Source: Pieris napi
Taxonomy: Eukaryota > Arthropoda > Insecta > Lepidoptera > Pieridae
DNA: 64,000 nucleotides
Assembly: GCF_905475465.1 (NCBI RefSeq)
Contig: NC_062259.1
Location: forward strand, 2,924,501 to 2,988,500
Reading direction: 5' to 3'
Both the position numbers and the translations under genes were made by a program. This document shows, one piece after another, positions 35,101-46,631 of this stretch; within the stretch, counting starts at the first letter, position 1, and each line of letters starts with the position of its first letter. The notes beneath the pieces are model-generated. The model had not been told where the DNA came from, did not search any database, and saw only the letters and a program-made list of their open reading frames with translations.

Positions 35101-35850
35101 GTTCAATATAACAAAAAAAAACTTTCGCATTTGAAGAATAACAAACGTACATATGTCTAAAATAGCATTCGCAATGAAATGATTTAAATTGTATGCCCAA
35201 TTGGAAGTATGTACTTTGTACTTCAATTAGACGAATTTAGCTTGATAAGCTTAAAAGACGCTAGACTTTATTAAATCCATAGAAGTAATCCCGCGCAGCT
35301 GAAACATCAATTATGAAAGGATACTTACTTAGTTGGGTTTTCGAGTTCTCGATGATCATGTGGGTCATACTCCGTCTCCTCTGTTGCCCCAGTTCTGAAA
35401 AACCGTTTTGTCAAAAATGCTATAACTTTAGTTCGAAGACAGAAACTTACTATGAGTACTGTTACAATTAAACTTAAATCCAAAATTATCTTTAACATTT
35501 CTTTCATTAGTTGCCTCTGTTTTTTTATGAAATCAATTTCAATTTAAAAACACTATAAAGAGACAAAAACGTGTAGGCTCAATTCGCCGATTGACGAGGC
35601 ATGTTAATTTGTGAGCCAATTTCATTGTAGTTAAATTAAATTATAAATCAGATTCTACTGAAATATTTATTGTTAATATTTTACTATTAATCCAGCGTTT
35701 GTTTTCATCAATAATACCGTTATTTTTAAACACATTTGCCGTATCTTACCGGCCATTATCGGTATTGGCATCGTTATCAGCCTCTCGGCGCGGCGTTACT
35801 GGCTCAGAAACGGGCTGAAGTTGTAGACGTTCACTTTTCTCGTCCATCAT
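29172..35850 (-). CDS. SLC36/PAT-type amino-acid transporter A (7 coding exons)
   Basis: Proton-coupled amino-acid transporter-like membrane protein of the amino acid/auxin permease superfamily, about 470 aa with some 11 predicted membrane spans. Exons on the - strand, in transcript order: 35850-35750, 35394-35329, 34181-33824, 32392-32123, 31514-31339, 30438-30257 and 29431-29172 (TGA). All borders are AG/GT and the phases 2,2,0,0,2,1 close. Start is MMDEKSERLQLQPVSEPV; an acceptor just upstream (exon from 35854) implies a separate 5' UTR exon. TM1 reads HLLKCSLGTGILAMP and keeps the histidine that matters for proton coupling in human PAT1. TM6 reads FALTAVGVV, then AVENNMKTP; relatives usually have an acidic residue in place of that T. 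A loop has a CVSKC pair not seen in C or D. Paralogue B is next door in the same orientation. Substrate cannot be read from sequence. Confidence 0.93.
29585..30205 (-). repeat. Composite of Jockey-like and RTE-like fragments in an intron of A
   Basis: Jockey-like 3' end (29585-29650 and 29875-29960) split by an unrelated insert ending in TTTTTATATATATAGAT. It is followed by a reversed RTE-like fragment (29965-30205) that matches 45607-45958. Confidence 0.6.
30470..30790. repeat. Dispersed repeat, AAGTTATACTTCTTTGGCGCG family
   Basis: Close relative of 8395-8760; lies just upstream of exon 6 of A (about 35 bp from its acceptor). Confidence 0.65.
32400..33330. other. Intron of A, nothing recognised
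   Basis: AT-rich apart from a slightly GC-rich patch at 32980-33080. No exon or named repeat seen. Confidence 0.4.
33330..33790. repeat. Possible repeat, family unknown
   Basis: Purine/pyrimidine pattern with CCAAGATGGCGGCCGAGGGA, unlike the surrounding intron. No second copy found in this window. Confidence 0.3.
34299..34526. repeat. Foldback element with ~43-bp arms
   Basis: Left arm GATTATTTTTCCGACCCAAA... and right arm ...TTTGGGTCGGAAAAATAATC pair over about 43 bp with few mismatches. A second, shorter inverted repeat (34532-34662, arms AATACCACACGAGCTTCAAA) follows directly. Confidence 0.7.
34700..35320. other. Intron of A, nothing recognised
   Basis: AT-rich, no frame or repeat identified. 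Confidence 0.4.
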
Positions 35851-36089
35851 ATTTCTGAGGAAAATAGCTCACATTATGCAACGGTTCACACGTGTCGTAT
35901 GCTACTTTTAAAAATAGCAACGCTTCAAAGAAACCATTAGGTACAGCTCTATACAGCTCTTGGTTTATTTCAATAATGGAAAGCTTCCGCTTATTTAACA
36001 ATGAGATTCGTGGAAATAGATCAACAATAAGTCAGCTCGGAGCCCCGTTTATAGGTCGTGTATGTCGGTCGGGCCGAGGTCGCTAGGGA

Positions 36090-36540
36090 ATCGGGATATT
36101 CGATCGTCCCACGTGACGTCACTGCTCTGGGTACGATCTCGACCTCGACTCTCGTGAGACCTGAGGCATTTGACGTCTAATCATAGGTGGTGCAGTTATA
36201 TTAACGCTAAGTGAGATGTAGAAGCTGAAGTTTTTGTACGTTTGATGATCTATTAAAAAATATTATAATATATACAAACGGAATACTGTTTAATACACTT
36301 GTATGTTTTAGTTAGTAACAAATAATGATTTAAATAATTTTTAAAAACTTGGTGTAAATGATTAAAAACAGGAATGCCTTGACCTAGTTAGATATACAAT
36401 TGGGGTGAACAGACCGCGAAGTTATGTAAGCTACCTGCTATCGACCGCGCCTCGCGGTCTCTGACCCTCACGCTACACCCCTACGCTGCTACGCTGCTAC
36501 GAATTACGCGCTACGGCTTATGACGTAATCACTAATTCAC
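36090..36540 (-). promoter_or_regulatory. Upstream region of transporter A: E-box/CRE and two PAR-bZIP-type sites
   Basis: Lies 250-690 bp upstream of the start of A. It has a fused CACGTG and TGACGTCA at 36110-36121; on the - strand this reads GTCACGTGGG, close to the MITF/TFEB element. GTTATGTAAG at 36421-36430 and ATGACGTAAT at 36520-36529 fit the PAR/E4BP4 consensus RTKAYGTAAY at 9 and 10 of 10 positions. A GC-rich patch follows at 36690-36770. Promoter function is inferred. Confidence 0.4.
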
Positions 36541-36789
36541 AAAGTGCACTTTTAAAAAAGTTCATTCTATTTTTAAACATATACTAAAGTCGTATTAAAG
36601 TAATAACAAGATCACTATAGCGACAAAAGTATGAGCTTTTCACGCTCGATGTATCGCTAATATTTCTTTGGAGGATCAGTAAGGGAGCAAGCGTAAATGT
36701 TGCCGGGCCTCCGTCTGGCGCCCTACTGAGTTAGCGACTGCGGTTCGCGTGTACTCCCGGCTCACACTGTAAAACAATTCCGATATTTT

Positions 36790-37990
36790 TAGAAAAAACG
36801 CGAGTTTATAAAGAAGTCGGTCCACAATCATAACACGCATTCTTTACGTCGTATCTTCATACGTCACGTCCCTAGAACTCGTCAATCAATTTAAAACTCA
36901 TGTATCTTTTCGATCCTTCCAAATTTTGCAGTGGTAGGTACATCTATTAAAGGTATATGCCCTAAATAACGTCTTCTTAAAATAATTCTGTTATTGTGTA
37001 GTTTTTCAGGATTTTTATTTTAACTTGTACTATACTTAATAAGAGTTGGTATTTTTACATTGCGCCTTTACAATATTGTCTTATGCATTATTTATTAATT
37101 TATTAAAAAAGGCACATAAACGAAACATATACAAACACTTACAGAGAACACACGACTACAAAAAAAATATGTGTGTGTACCTATGTACACGCGTTAGAAG
37201 TTATACTTCTGTGGCAAAAATCTTTTCAAAAAATTTATCTTTCGCTGTAGAAAAAACGACACCAACAATAGAAAAAATTTACTCTTATCATTTTTCCTTA
37301 ACGCGCCAAAAGAAGTATAACTTCAAAAAAACTAAAATGTTGACTATAGGTAACTTCAGGATGTTGGTTTTTTGTAACGGTGTGCGCGCGAATCGTAAAA
37401 ATTTACTCTAATCATTTTTCCCTAACGCGCCAAAAGAAGTATAACTTGTACACATGTGTGCAAAACATTTAGAGAGAAACATTACAATGATAAAAGAGAA
37501 AAGAAATTATACAATTAAAAATGGATTAAGAAATATAAATGTGCAATTTAATTTAATTTATAAATTTACTATATTACAACTTTGCAATTTTTGTTATCGG
37601 TGTCGGATCAACAGTGGCTTTTTATATTAGGAAGATCAGTTTAAAATAAGTTTGATTAAAATATACGACACTTTACAAAGTGAAGCAAAGAGCTCGTATT
37701 ACATGAGCCCACCTAGAGCGTATTACCCGCGACGATGATTGAAGACGTTGATTGCTAGCAGAGGCGTCCGTATATTACGTAATATATATGATCCGTTTGT
37801 TCTACGCCCCATTACACTTATTATAACTATACAATGTACTCGTACATAAATAATCTGGCCATAAATACTGTTACAATTTAAAATAAACAAAATATTCCAT
37901 TTGAATTTGGAATCTGTCATTTTCATATGACTGTTCATTGTGCTAATTTTGGCGCCAATATATTATTTACAATATTTTGCTATATTTAAA
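36790..37990. other. Intergenic A/B region
   Basis: AT-rich. Holds a member of the AAGTTATACTTC repeat family at 37165-37455; otherwise nothing recognised up to the mariner copy. Confidence 0.4.
37165..37455. repeat. Dispersed repeat, AAGTTATACTTCTTTGGCGCG family
   Basis: Contains three copies of the AAGTATAACTT/AAGTTATACTT signature, one starting GTACACGCGTTAGAAG and one ending ACTTGTACACATGTGTGC. Confidence 0.6.
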
Positions 37991-39013
37991 TGGAGTGGGG
38001 TGATAAAGAGAACCGAATCGCTGTGATTGCATTACACAAAGTAGGTATGGAGCCAAATGCAATTTTTAAAACTCTCCATACGCTTGGTATTAGTAAAATA
38101 TTAGTGTTCCGGGCTATTAATAGGTATAATGATATCTCCTCTGTTTGTGACAGAAAATGATCTGGCCGTCCACGTAGTATTCGTACGAAAAAGGTGGTCA
38201 AAGCAGTAAGGGAAAGAATACGAAGAAATCCTGTCCGAAAGCAAAATATTTTATCTCGGGAGATAAAGATAGCACCGAGAACCATATCGCGTATTTTAAA
38301 AGATCACTTAAGACTTGTAGCCTATAAGAGACTTACTGGCCATTTCTTAACTGGTAATTTAAAAAAGAATAGGCTGGTAAAATCGGAACAACTACAGAAG
38401 CGGTACGCAAACGGAGGTCACAGAAAATTTTTCTTTATGGATGAGATTTTTTTTACAATTGAGCAACATTTTAACAAACAAAATGATATTTATGCTCAAA
38501 GCTTTAAAGAAAGCTTCCCAATTAGTTGAGAGAGTGCAATATGGTTTGGTGAGGTAGTAGCTATGAAGGAGTGACTGAGCCATACTTTTGTGAAAAAGGT
38601 ATCAAAACATCGGAACAAGTGTATCAAGATACCATTCTTGAAAAAGTATTGAAGCCCCTTAACAACATCATGTTCATTAACCAATTATGGTCCTTAGAGC
38701 ATATTCGACGCCGGGTCATAATGCTCGGTCTACGCAGTCTTGGTTGGAAAGGAACTCTTCGGACTTCATCAGATCTAAAGACTGGCAGTCGTCTAGTCAC
38801 GATCTTAATCCGCTGGATTATGATTTATGGTCACTTTTAGAGAGTACGGCTTGCTCTAAACGCCATGATAATTTGGAGTCCCTAAAACAATCCGTACCAT
38901 TGGCAGTGAAGAATTTACCCATGGAAAGGGTGCGTGCATAACTGGCCATATTTTCATAACTGGCCTGAACGTTTAAAGGACTGTATTGCAGTCAATGGAG
39001 ACTACTTGGAATA
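37991..39013 (+). pseudogene. Decayed mariner-type transposase
   Basis: Starts MEWGDKENRIAVIALHKVGM, the helix-turn-helix end of a Tc1/mariner transposase. It is interrupted by an in-frame TGA at 38158, shortly before SGRPRS. Continues through RKFFFMDEIFFTIEQHFNKQ (first catalytic Asp region) to a stop at 38527, then in other frames through TEPYFCEKGIK and DLNPLDYDLWSLLEST (second Asp region) to about 39013. At least one nonsense change and two frame breaks, so it is dead. I could not find clear terminal inverted repeats. Confidence 0.85.
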
Positions 39014-39316
39014 AGCTTTTTACATTTTAAATTGTTATTAACTAACACACTGTAAAAGTAATAAATGTTATTTACAATAGATTTTTTTTTTCTTTTTTTC
39101 AGTATTTATCGTAAGACTAGGAACATATACTAATACACCGATGTTTGCCTAGGACAGGCCAAGCAGCCAACGGCTCCAGCTTTGAATTGGTGCTGCAGGT
39201 GTCAACTGGCAGCCGCAAACACTGGTAAGTCAGAGGTGTCAGGATTTAAGTTTTTATACCCGATATAACGTTTGTGTTTAATACTTATAATAAAATTTAA
39301 TGTAATACGAGCATAT

Positions 39317-39322
39317 TTTATT
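39317..39322 (-). terminator. Poly(A) signal of transporter B
   Basis: AATAAA on the - strand, about 90 bp after the stop codon. Confidence 0.45.
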
Positions 39323-39409
39323 ACGTCTGTTACGGATAAACTATTGTGTATAAATAAAAAACACTTAATAAAAACCATATAATAAAAACAAGTACCTCTT
39401 TACATACAA

Positions 39410-42400
39410 TTATTGGAAGGACTGTATGATGCCTAATAAAGCAGAGTAAGTGCCAGAGACTAGGCCTATGATGCCGACCACAAACAGAAAAGTGTCCTTC
39501 AGGAACATAAGAATGCGGGCAGTTCCAGGTGGTCGCGGGTACCAGAGACATGACTCCATCAGGGCGGGAAAACAGAAGCCCAAAGCGGACAGGCAGAGCG
39601 CACCAAACAGGGAGATGAAGAGGCCAAGACGTGGAACCATGACTGCTACCACAACTAAAAATATACAGAAACGTGGTTCTTTTATTCAGTATTTATCTGA
39701 TATGAATAAATGAAATCTCTTGCCGGTGATCTAGATCGAAAAAAAAGCGTGCGTTCAAAGTACATAAGTCAGAAGTGAAACTTCTTTGTAAATTAATTAT
39801 TACTAAGGTAAAAGCCCCAATAGATGATCATGTACCAGTATATGATCACTCCACGTATTTGTATATCTACACTGTTTAGACACTGTACTAATGATAATAT
39901 ATACAGGTGGTTAAAAAGTCATGGATCAAACGCAAATAGGGGATAGATGAGGTCATCAGCTGCAAAAAATTGTTCTACGGGAGGTCTCTTTCAATTAATA
40001 TAATTCTTATTAAAATTCATAAATCAGAGCGACTCATAGCCATGTGAAATACCTTTTCAGAATCCCTATTAAATGCGCCAAAACTTGTAATACAGGGTCA
40101 CTTTTTGGTAAAGTAATTTTTTTTCATAGTGGGGTCCGAAGTAAACAAAAAGTTATAATTTGAAAAAAAAAAATATATATATCGTATAACTTAATATTAT
40201 CTTCAATACAATAAACAAACAACTATAAATAGTATCTCTAACGCAAGAACTCATCAGTACCAATCTAGTGGATATTATGTATGAAAAAGATACAGGCTGT
40301 AGATTTTTTCGAATTTTAATAAGAATTAGTAAAAAAAGTCAATTTTATTATAAAAACGCAAAATAAATTATAACTCTGCAGGGGTTGAGCATAGAGACCT
40401 CCCGTAGAACATTTTTTTGCAGCTGATGACCTCATCTATCCCCTATGCGTTTGATCCATGTCTTTTTGGCCACCCTGTATAAATAAAAAAATCTGCATTT
40501 ACTGCACAAGACGTTATACGACAGAATTGCCATGTAAAGTTCTAATATGTAACTACTAAACGAATACATCAACTAATAGCGTGTATTTTTTCTCGATCTC
40601 TCTTTCTCTCTCAATCTTTCTCACTATAGCTCTCACCCACCTCTCGTCACATGGCCCTGTGCGTGATGCCACGTTCGCTATATCTCACTCTCTCTCTCGA
40701 TCTTTCTTAGTTGCTTGCTCCCTACTCTCGCTCCATAGCTATTTGCTTCATGCTACGTTCGCCCGTTCTCACTCTCTCTCAATCGGTCCCAATCACTCTC
40801 TCTTTTTTTCGACAAAAATGCTGCACATCATCGTGACGCTAATATTATCATTGTGTTTCATTCGTAAATTTGTTTATCCACATGCGCCTAAAGAAGTTTC
40901 ACTTCAAAAAATTCAAATCGATCCTTTTTTTTTTTGTTACTTTTGTGTCCCCAGGAATCGAGATCCACGACTAGTTAGGGAAATCCATATAAATAACTAT
41001 TTAATGGCTCTAACAGGTAAGTACGCCAAGTCCAACGCGTAGCGAAATTTCGCAGCATTTCAAACGCGCTTGGCTCGCTCCCTGCATTCGGGGCAATATG
41101 TAATCATTCCACAAAACGTCCACCGGCACGTAGCAGTGTAATCCGTAGCTAATGAATATCGCGAATACGTAAAGGATAATGGCGACGGTTGTAGCTCTGC
41201 AACAGACATTATTAACATAGATCTTAAGAAACTATTGTTACTAACTTACTAACCAATCAATGGACTGTATTTGTCTGATTAATAAAAAAAAATATTATTA
41301 TTATTATTATTATTAGCATACAATTTACACCTACACGTAAAGATACTCTTGATACTGTTTAAAATATTTTACAAATATAATTCAGGTACCTACTTCTCAA
41401 ACAAGAAATTTTAACTTTGTGATATAACTATATTCTAAAAACTGACATTGATTGCTTGTCACTATAAAGCATGATGAAGCATATAATGAAAATAACTGCA
41501 AACTCTAAGGCTGAATTTAGTCTCACGCTCACCGTCAGCGCTCATAGATCAGCGCGTAGTTCGTCAGCGCTGACGCTCAGCGTGGTTCGTTTTAGTATCG
41601 TAGTGACCGCCTTACTCGACCTGTATCCACTTCGCGATTTGCCATGACTGTACACGCTGACGACGTCCGTTCGACCCTACAACGCTCACTGAAAGCAGAG
41701 GCGCTCTAGCGATCGTCAGCGCTGTCAATACGCGGCGCCGACGCGCGACGCGTACGGCCGCGCAGCCATTGGCGCTGACCACCGTGCGCGCTGATAGCTA
41801 CGCGTCATTCAAAAACGCTTCATAGAAGTTCATATATCTCGACCATCAGCGCTGACGGCGCGCGTGCGGTCAGCGTGACACTAACTTCAGCCTAAAACAT
41901 ACGTACGCCCCAGGCGGAAGATCTAAAGTGACTACGTCACGGCACTCAGAAACACAGAATATGTAGCCAATATAGCCAATCGCGATGAAAAGCGTGGTGA
42001 CGACCGCCATGCCGACATGCAACACGCCGCACGGCCGACCAAACGATTTTGGCGTTTTCATATTATTTTCCACCGCCACCACCTACGGTATTATATTAAA
42101 ACTATATTTATTTATAAGTTCTAAAACAATGTGTATGCATAAAATTATACAATATTAGAACATAAGCAAGATATCAAGGGAAAAAATTAAACAAGCAACC
42201 ACAAAATAAAAAATAATAACTAAAAATAAACGAAAACTTAAACCTTATTCTTAATGATAGATATATGCATGAAAAACAAAGTTACGGTTAGTTGGAAGAT
42301 TGTTATAAAATATATCAATATTTTCATCAAAATTAGTAATCAAGTTGTTAGAGCGAGATAGCCTATTCACTCGACCATTAAAAGCAGCAGATAAGCGAGC

Positions 42401-45400
42401 CTTTTATTTCTAGTAACTGTAGAATTACAAAGAAAAGAAAATTTTGTAAGAAGGTTATATGAGGAAATACATCCATTCGTTAATATTAATATTCAAAGAT
42501 AAACAAGTTTACGACTAACTTTTCTACCTTATTAAGTATAATCTAATAATGCAGTAATATAACTGTGGTCATAGATCAGACAATGATAAGTACATTCATT
42601 CATATATCGAGTGGTTTATATTTTAATAGTGCCTTCAAGATTTCTTGATAATTTAATTGCTTGTCCTGTAAAGTAATGAAATTGCATTTATCATATTCTG
42701 ACCAATGGCCACAGAACCATTATATTTAGTGTAGTCAATATTTGAGATGATTTGAATAGAGTAACAATATTAAAAATATTAAAAAAAATGTGGATAGAAG
42801 AAATAAAAGCGGTAGCAGGAAACGAATGGAGAAAGAGAGCCATAGACAGAGTCAGTTGGTAAAAGCTGGAGGTGGCCTTTAGCCGTGAAGGGGTTCCGAT
42901 TGACGGTACTGAAGGAAGCTAGGATATAGGATAGCAAGCAAAAGAAAACAAAAATTAAAATAATCTAAGCTGTGTATTATAATTTGTTTTTGTCATGATT
43001 GGAAATAAAACGGGCTTTATTATTATTAACAACTAGCTAACTCGGCGAACTCCGTTTCGCCACCAGATGGCTTCGTTTTATGTAACATTTCGTTTGGTGA
43101 TCCCGCTTTTCTGTTGAAATTTTTCCTGAATTTTCTTTGTTATAAACTTCACGGAGACCTTTCCAACGAATGCAAAACCGTGGAAATCGGTTCGTGCATT
43201 CTGGAGTTATAGCGTCAGGAAGGAAAACCCGACTTATTTTTATATAGTAGATAGATATTAAAGGTTTTACTTACAACACCGACAGCCGTGAGCGCAAACA
43301 CGATGGTGCCAAAGAACAGTGGAAACGTTGATAGTGAGCCCCAAAGATCAAGGGGCTCGGTTGAACGCTCCATAGTCAGGAGAAAGTAGATCACAATAAT
43401 AAGGCTGGTGAGTGTAGCGAGATTAGCAGCGCCAGAAAACGGCGCTAACACCTTCAGATTTGGGATCATGTTTAGCGCGATGAGCACCGGCAATTGAAAC
43501 AGCATGTGCATCTCCACAGAGGCCACGTAATGCGGATCTAACAACTGCATATCATACATTTTATTAATATTATTTATTTATTATGAACTACCTGACCCGG
43601 CCAACTTCGTACCGTCTAAGAGTCGGTCCTTAATTTTTTTTTTTAATACTTATACTGCTATTCGGGACACCGGGTCAGCTAAAGTCAACAATTACACTAT
43701 GTCAAAAAATAAAAATTATAAAACACTTCAAATTCTTGTTTAACCTTCCTGGTACTAACACTTTAATTTTATGGTGTGGTATTAAAGTTCAAATTGACTT
43801 AAATATTACGAATCTTTTGTATGGGAATATAGAAAAGTGTTGTTTTTAAACTGTTTCAGTCAATTTTTTAAAATTTTCTATCCGTAAAAACCACCCTCGT
43901 ACTTCGAGGAATATTATAAAAAAATAATTAGCGAAATCGGTTCAGCTGCTATCGAGATTTGCGCTTACATTGAGCGATTCATTTTTATATTAAAGTAGAA
44001 ATCAGTTTTGAACACCAAAAATATTTTTATATACCAAGAATATGTTCTCACCTTCTTAACGTTATCAGCAACGAAGACGATATAGACGCAACACACACCT
44101 AGTTGGTATGTTATTAGAAAGAAATCTATGGCGACTGCGGAGGGTGCTCCAAGTGGACGCAAGGCTTTCGGTCCAAGATTAAAAGTAACGCGCGCCGCTT
44201 CAGGATACGACATTAAAGGTACGCGCTTTGCCTTGCATGCACCATACTGCGCTCCGATTAGCACCTGAAGACAGTGGGTCACCAAAATCGCCACACATAT
44301 TGTTGAGATAACGCCGGTGATCAGGCCAGCCTTGGCAAACGCTTGCGGCATCGCCAGGATACCTGTACCCAGACCCAGCCGCAGTAAATGAAACAGCGTC
44401 TCAAGGTCACTGTGGAAATAATAAAATATTATCGTCACTGTAGAATGATAACCTTGTATGTCAAAAAAAAATATTATTCTTAGACTTTTGTGATTTAACT
44501 AGTATAATCATGAAGTAGGAACTTATTTATGTTATTAAGAAATAAGTCGTTTTTACAATCCAAAACTATGGCTAAAAACGCATATTTCAAACACACAAAC
44601 TCAAACATTGACGAAATGAAACATTTTTTTTCTTTTCCAGCCTTGCGATTCTGTAACTCACTTTTCGAACTCGCACAGCGGTTTTCGCAGCGGCGGTCGC
44701 GCTCAAATCAATCGTGAAGCAGTCATTTTATGATTTGGCATTCTGATAAACAATAAACTACAATCTCCCTTCTTATGAAAACCGCTGTGTGAGTTCGAAA
44801 AGTGAGTTATAGAATCGCAAGGCTGTAATGTTTGGTCTCTGGACATACGAGGTTATCATTCTACAGCGACGTTATGTTAGATAAATATGTGTTCAGCGAA
44901 CGTAATTCATGTTTTTAATTTTACTTACGTGGTGGGGTTTGCTACTTGACGAAATTGATGAGGGTCGTAGTCATCTCCCAGGTCCACTCTAAAACATGTA
45001 GAAAAAATTAGCAGATCTTCGTGAAACCAGAGTTCCCCAAACTTTTTTGTGTCGTAGACCCCTTGCCATGTTTTTCCGTGTTCGGTAGACCCCCTACCTA
45101 CCTGATATTGATTTCCTCTAAATTTCTAACTGTAGTGAAGTTTAGTGTTAAAAACTTAAAGTAAAAACACATGTTAATTTATACATTTATTAATTGAATT
45201 TAAATTAGAACTACTCAAAATAAAATTTTGTATCTGTTTGTTTGTAATGTATATCTTTTGATATTATAATATAGTATGATGTAAGTAAATAGGTGCTATC
45301 AGTGTATGTGTTGAGATCCACTATCGTGGACCCCCATTTTCATTTCGTGGACCCCCAAATTTTTTTTCGCTGACGTAGACCCCTTGCAGGTTGTCATACT

Positions 45401-45567
45401 TTGGGAATCACTGGTGTAAACGATTCCAATATTCGTTATCTAGGACAATCTAAGAACTAGTTTGATGACCTGCGCGATGAAGGAGATCCAGCTTCAGAAC
45501 GATGAGGACGTCCACTGTCTGTCTCCCGTCGAAAACTTTTTAGGTCCTCGCCACTTTCCCTTTGCAT
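39410..45567 (-). CDS. SLC36/PAT-type amino-acid transporter B (7 coding exons)
   Basis: Tandem paralogue of A, about 462 aa, same role inferred. Exons in transcript order: 45567-45470, 44988-44929, 44409-44052, 43544-43275, 42082-41907, 41196-41015 and 39654-39410 (TAA). The exon lengths 358, 270, 176 and 182 are identical to those of A, and so are all intron phases. Start is MQRESGEDLKSFRRETDSG; an acceptor upstream of the ATG suggests a 5' UTR exon. TM1 reads HLLRLGLGTGILAMPQAFAK. ERSTEPLDLWGS and FPLFFGTIVFALTAVGVV are nearly identical to A, including the Thr where relatives have Glu. The loop has a CVSEC pair, like A. Two donors are weak (GTCATC after exon 1, GTTAGA after exon 6), but phase and homology require them. 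Introns carry several MITEs and LINE fragments. A poly(A) signal lies at 39317-39322. Confidence 0.92.
39905..40482. repeat. MITE with long inverted ends
   Basis: Left end ACAGGTGGTTAAAAAGTCAT and right end ...AAGACATGGATCAAACGCAT (reversed) pair, as do inner blocks GATAGATGAGGTCATCAGCT and TCTACGGGAGGTCTCT. Confidence 0.75.
41510..41897. repeat. GC-rich MITE adjoining a splice donor of transporter B
   Basis: Left end AGGCTGAATTTAGTCTCACG pairs with the right end AGGCTGAAGTTAGTGTCACG (reversed). The interior repeats CAGCGCTGA-type palindromes. The right end lies about 10 bp from the exon end at 41907. Confidence 0.75.
42090..42420 (-). mobile_element. LINE coding fragment
   Basis: The - strand has NRLSRSNNLITNFDEN-like residues in broken frame. 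A second copy of the same region is at 63430-63900. Confidence 0.5.
42780..43255 (+). repeat. LINE 3' tail followed by an RTE-like fragment
   Basis: 42780-43025 ends GGAAATAAAACGGGCTTTAT, the end of an endonuclease-RT LINE. 43030-43255 runs from AACTAGCTAACTCGGCGAAC to TTTTTATATAGTAGATAG, RTE-like. Confidence 0.5.
43586..43990 (+). repeat. RTE-like 3' fragment, copy 2
   Basis: Relative of 13068-13496. Lies between exons 3 and 4 of B. Confidence 0.6.
44638..44825. repeat. Foldback MITE family X, copy 1
   Basis: Ends CAGCCTTGCGATTCTGTAAC and its reverse complement; inner AACCGCTGTG and CGGCGGTCGC blocks. Copies at 48641 and 57626. Confidence 0.8.
45028..45413. repeat. hAT-like nonautonomous element
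   Basis: Left end CAGAGTTCCCCAAACTTTTT, right end ACTTTGGGAATCACTG; flanks CGTGAAAC and GTGTAAAC are possible imperfect 8-bp target copies. Confidence 0.65.
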
Positions 45568-45606
45568 TTTCAAAGTTTTTCCTGTCAAAGTATAAGTTAT
45601 AATACT

Positions 45607-45958
45607 AGCTGACCCGGCAAACGTTTGTTTTGCCATGTATATTATTTATCGGAAACATTTTTTTAGTTCAATAAAAATAACGATCTACTATAAAGGGGTT
45701 GATCGTAGAGGGGTGACAATTAAGGGTTGAATGTATTTTTTTATTCTGTATCATAAAAAAGAAAAACAAAAAGTTTTATGTAAAAAATAAAAATTTTGGG
45801 GTGGGACCATCCTTAACATTTAGGGGGATGAAAAATAGATGTTGTCCGATTCTCAGACTTAATGAATATGCATAAAAAATTTCATAAGAATCGGTCAAGC
45901 CGCTTCAGAGGAGTATGGGAACGAACACTGTGAACTTGAGAATTTTATATATTAGATA
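45607..45958 (+). repeat. RTE-like 3' fragment upstream of transporter B
   Basis: Starts CTAGCTGACCCGGCAAACGT and ends TTTTATATATTAGAT. It begins about 40 bp above the ATG of B, in the B/C divergent intergenic region. Confidence 0.6.
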
Positions 45959-46631
45959 ATATATGTTAGGGAGTGTAAAGATAACAAATATTTTAATCCG
46001 CTCAGCTCTTATCAACTCACCAGTGTTATGAAATTATGCGTTATTTGCAGTTTTTCTCCTAACCAATCGCTGTTTACTGTAGTAAATGTTTCAAATTAAG
46101 TTAATAAACTATTCGATGTTTGAGCAATAAGACATTTAATTAAGAATTGAATTTAAAATGCCATTATAATAACCTTTTCTTCATAGGTTCATAACTAGAT
46201 GATATTACTTAGCTTATTAAAAATTAATGTTGACACTCCAAAAATTAAAATTATTATTAAATTAATGTTAAATTTCTGATATTATATTATTTAATAAAAA
46301 AATGTTTAAATTTTGAAGTGATTATTATTTTCAATAAAGTGATGACAGATAATTTTCTGACAGAAAAATAATAAAGTAAATTAAGAAGAAAGCTTTCGCA
46401 ATCTGTTGAAGTTGCTTTATTCTTTATTCTTCGTTTTTGATATTCAATTCTGCGAAGAAGTTACTGTGACAAAACTATGACAGCAGTTATTCCAGTGTAG
46501 TGGATCCTGTCAGTTCAGAATGCATTATTTAAAGATTATTCAACTCTTATGTGTTGGGATTTGATAATATCAAATAAATGTTATGATTAAACGGCTATTG
46601 TTCATTCAGAGCGTGAAAAAAGGCCCTCAAA

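Noticed and set aside
40581..41042. 153-codon + strand frame with a hydrophobic start
   Set aside because: The start is a CTCT-rich low-complexity tract and the end overlaps exon 6 of transporter B on the other strand.
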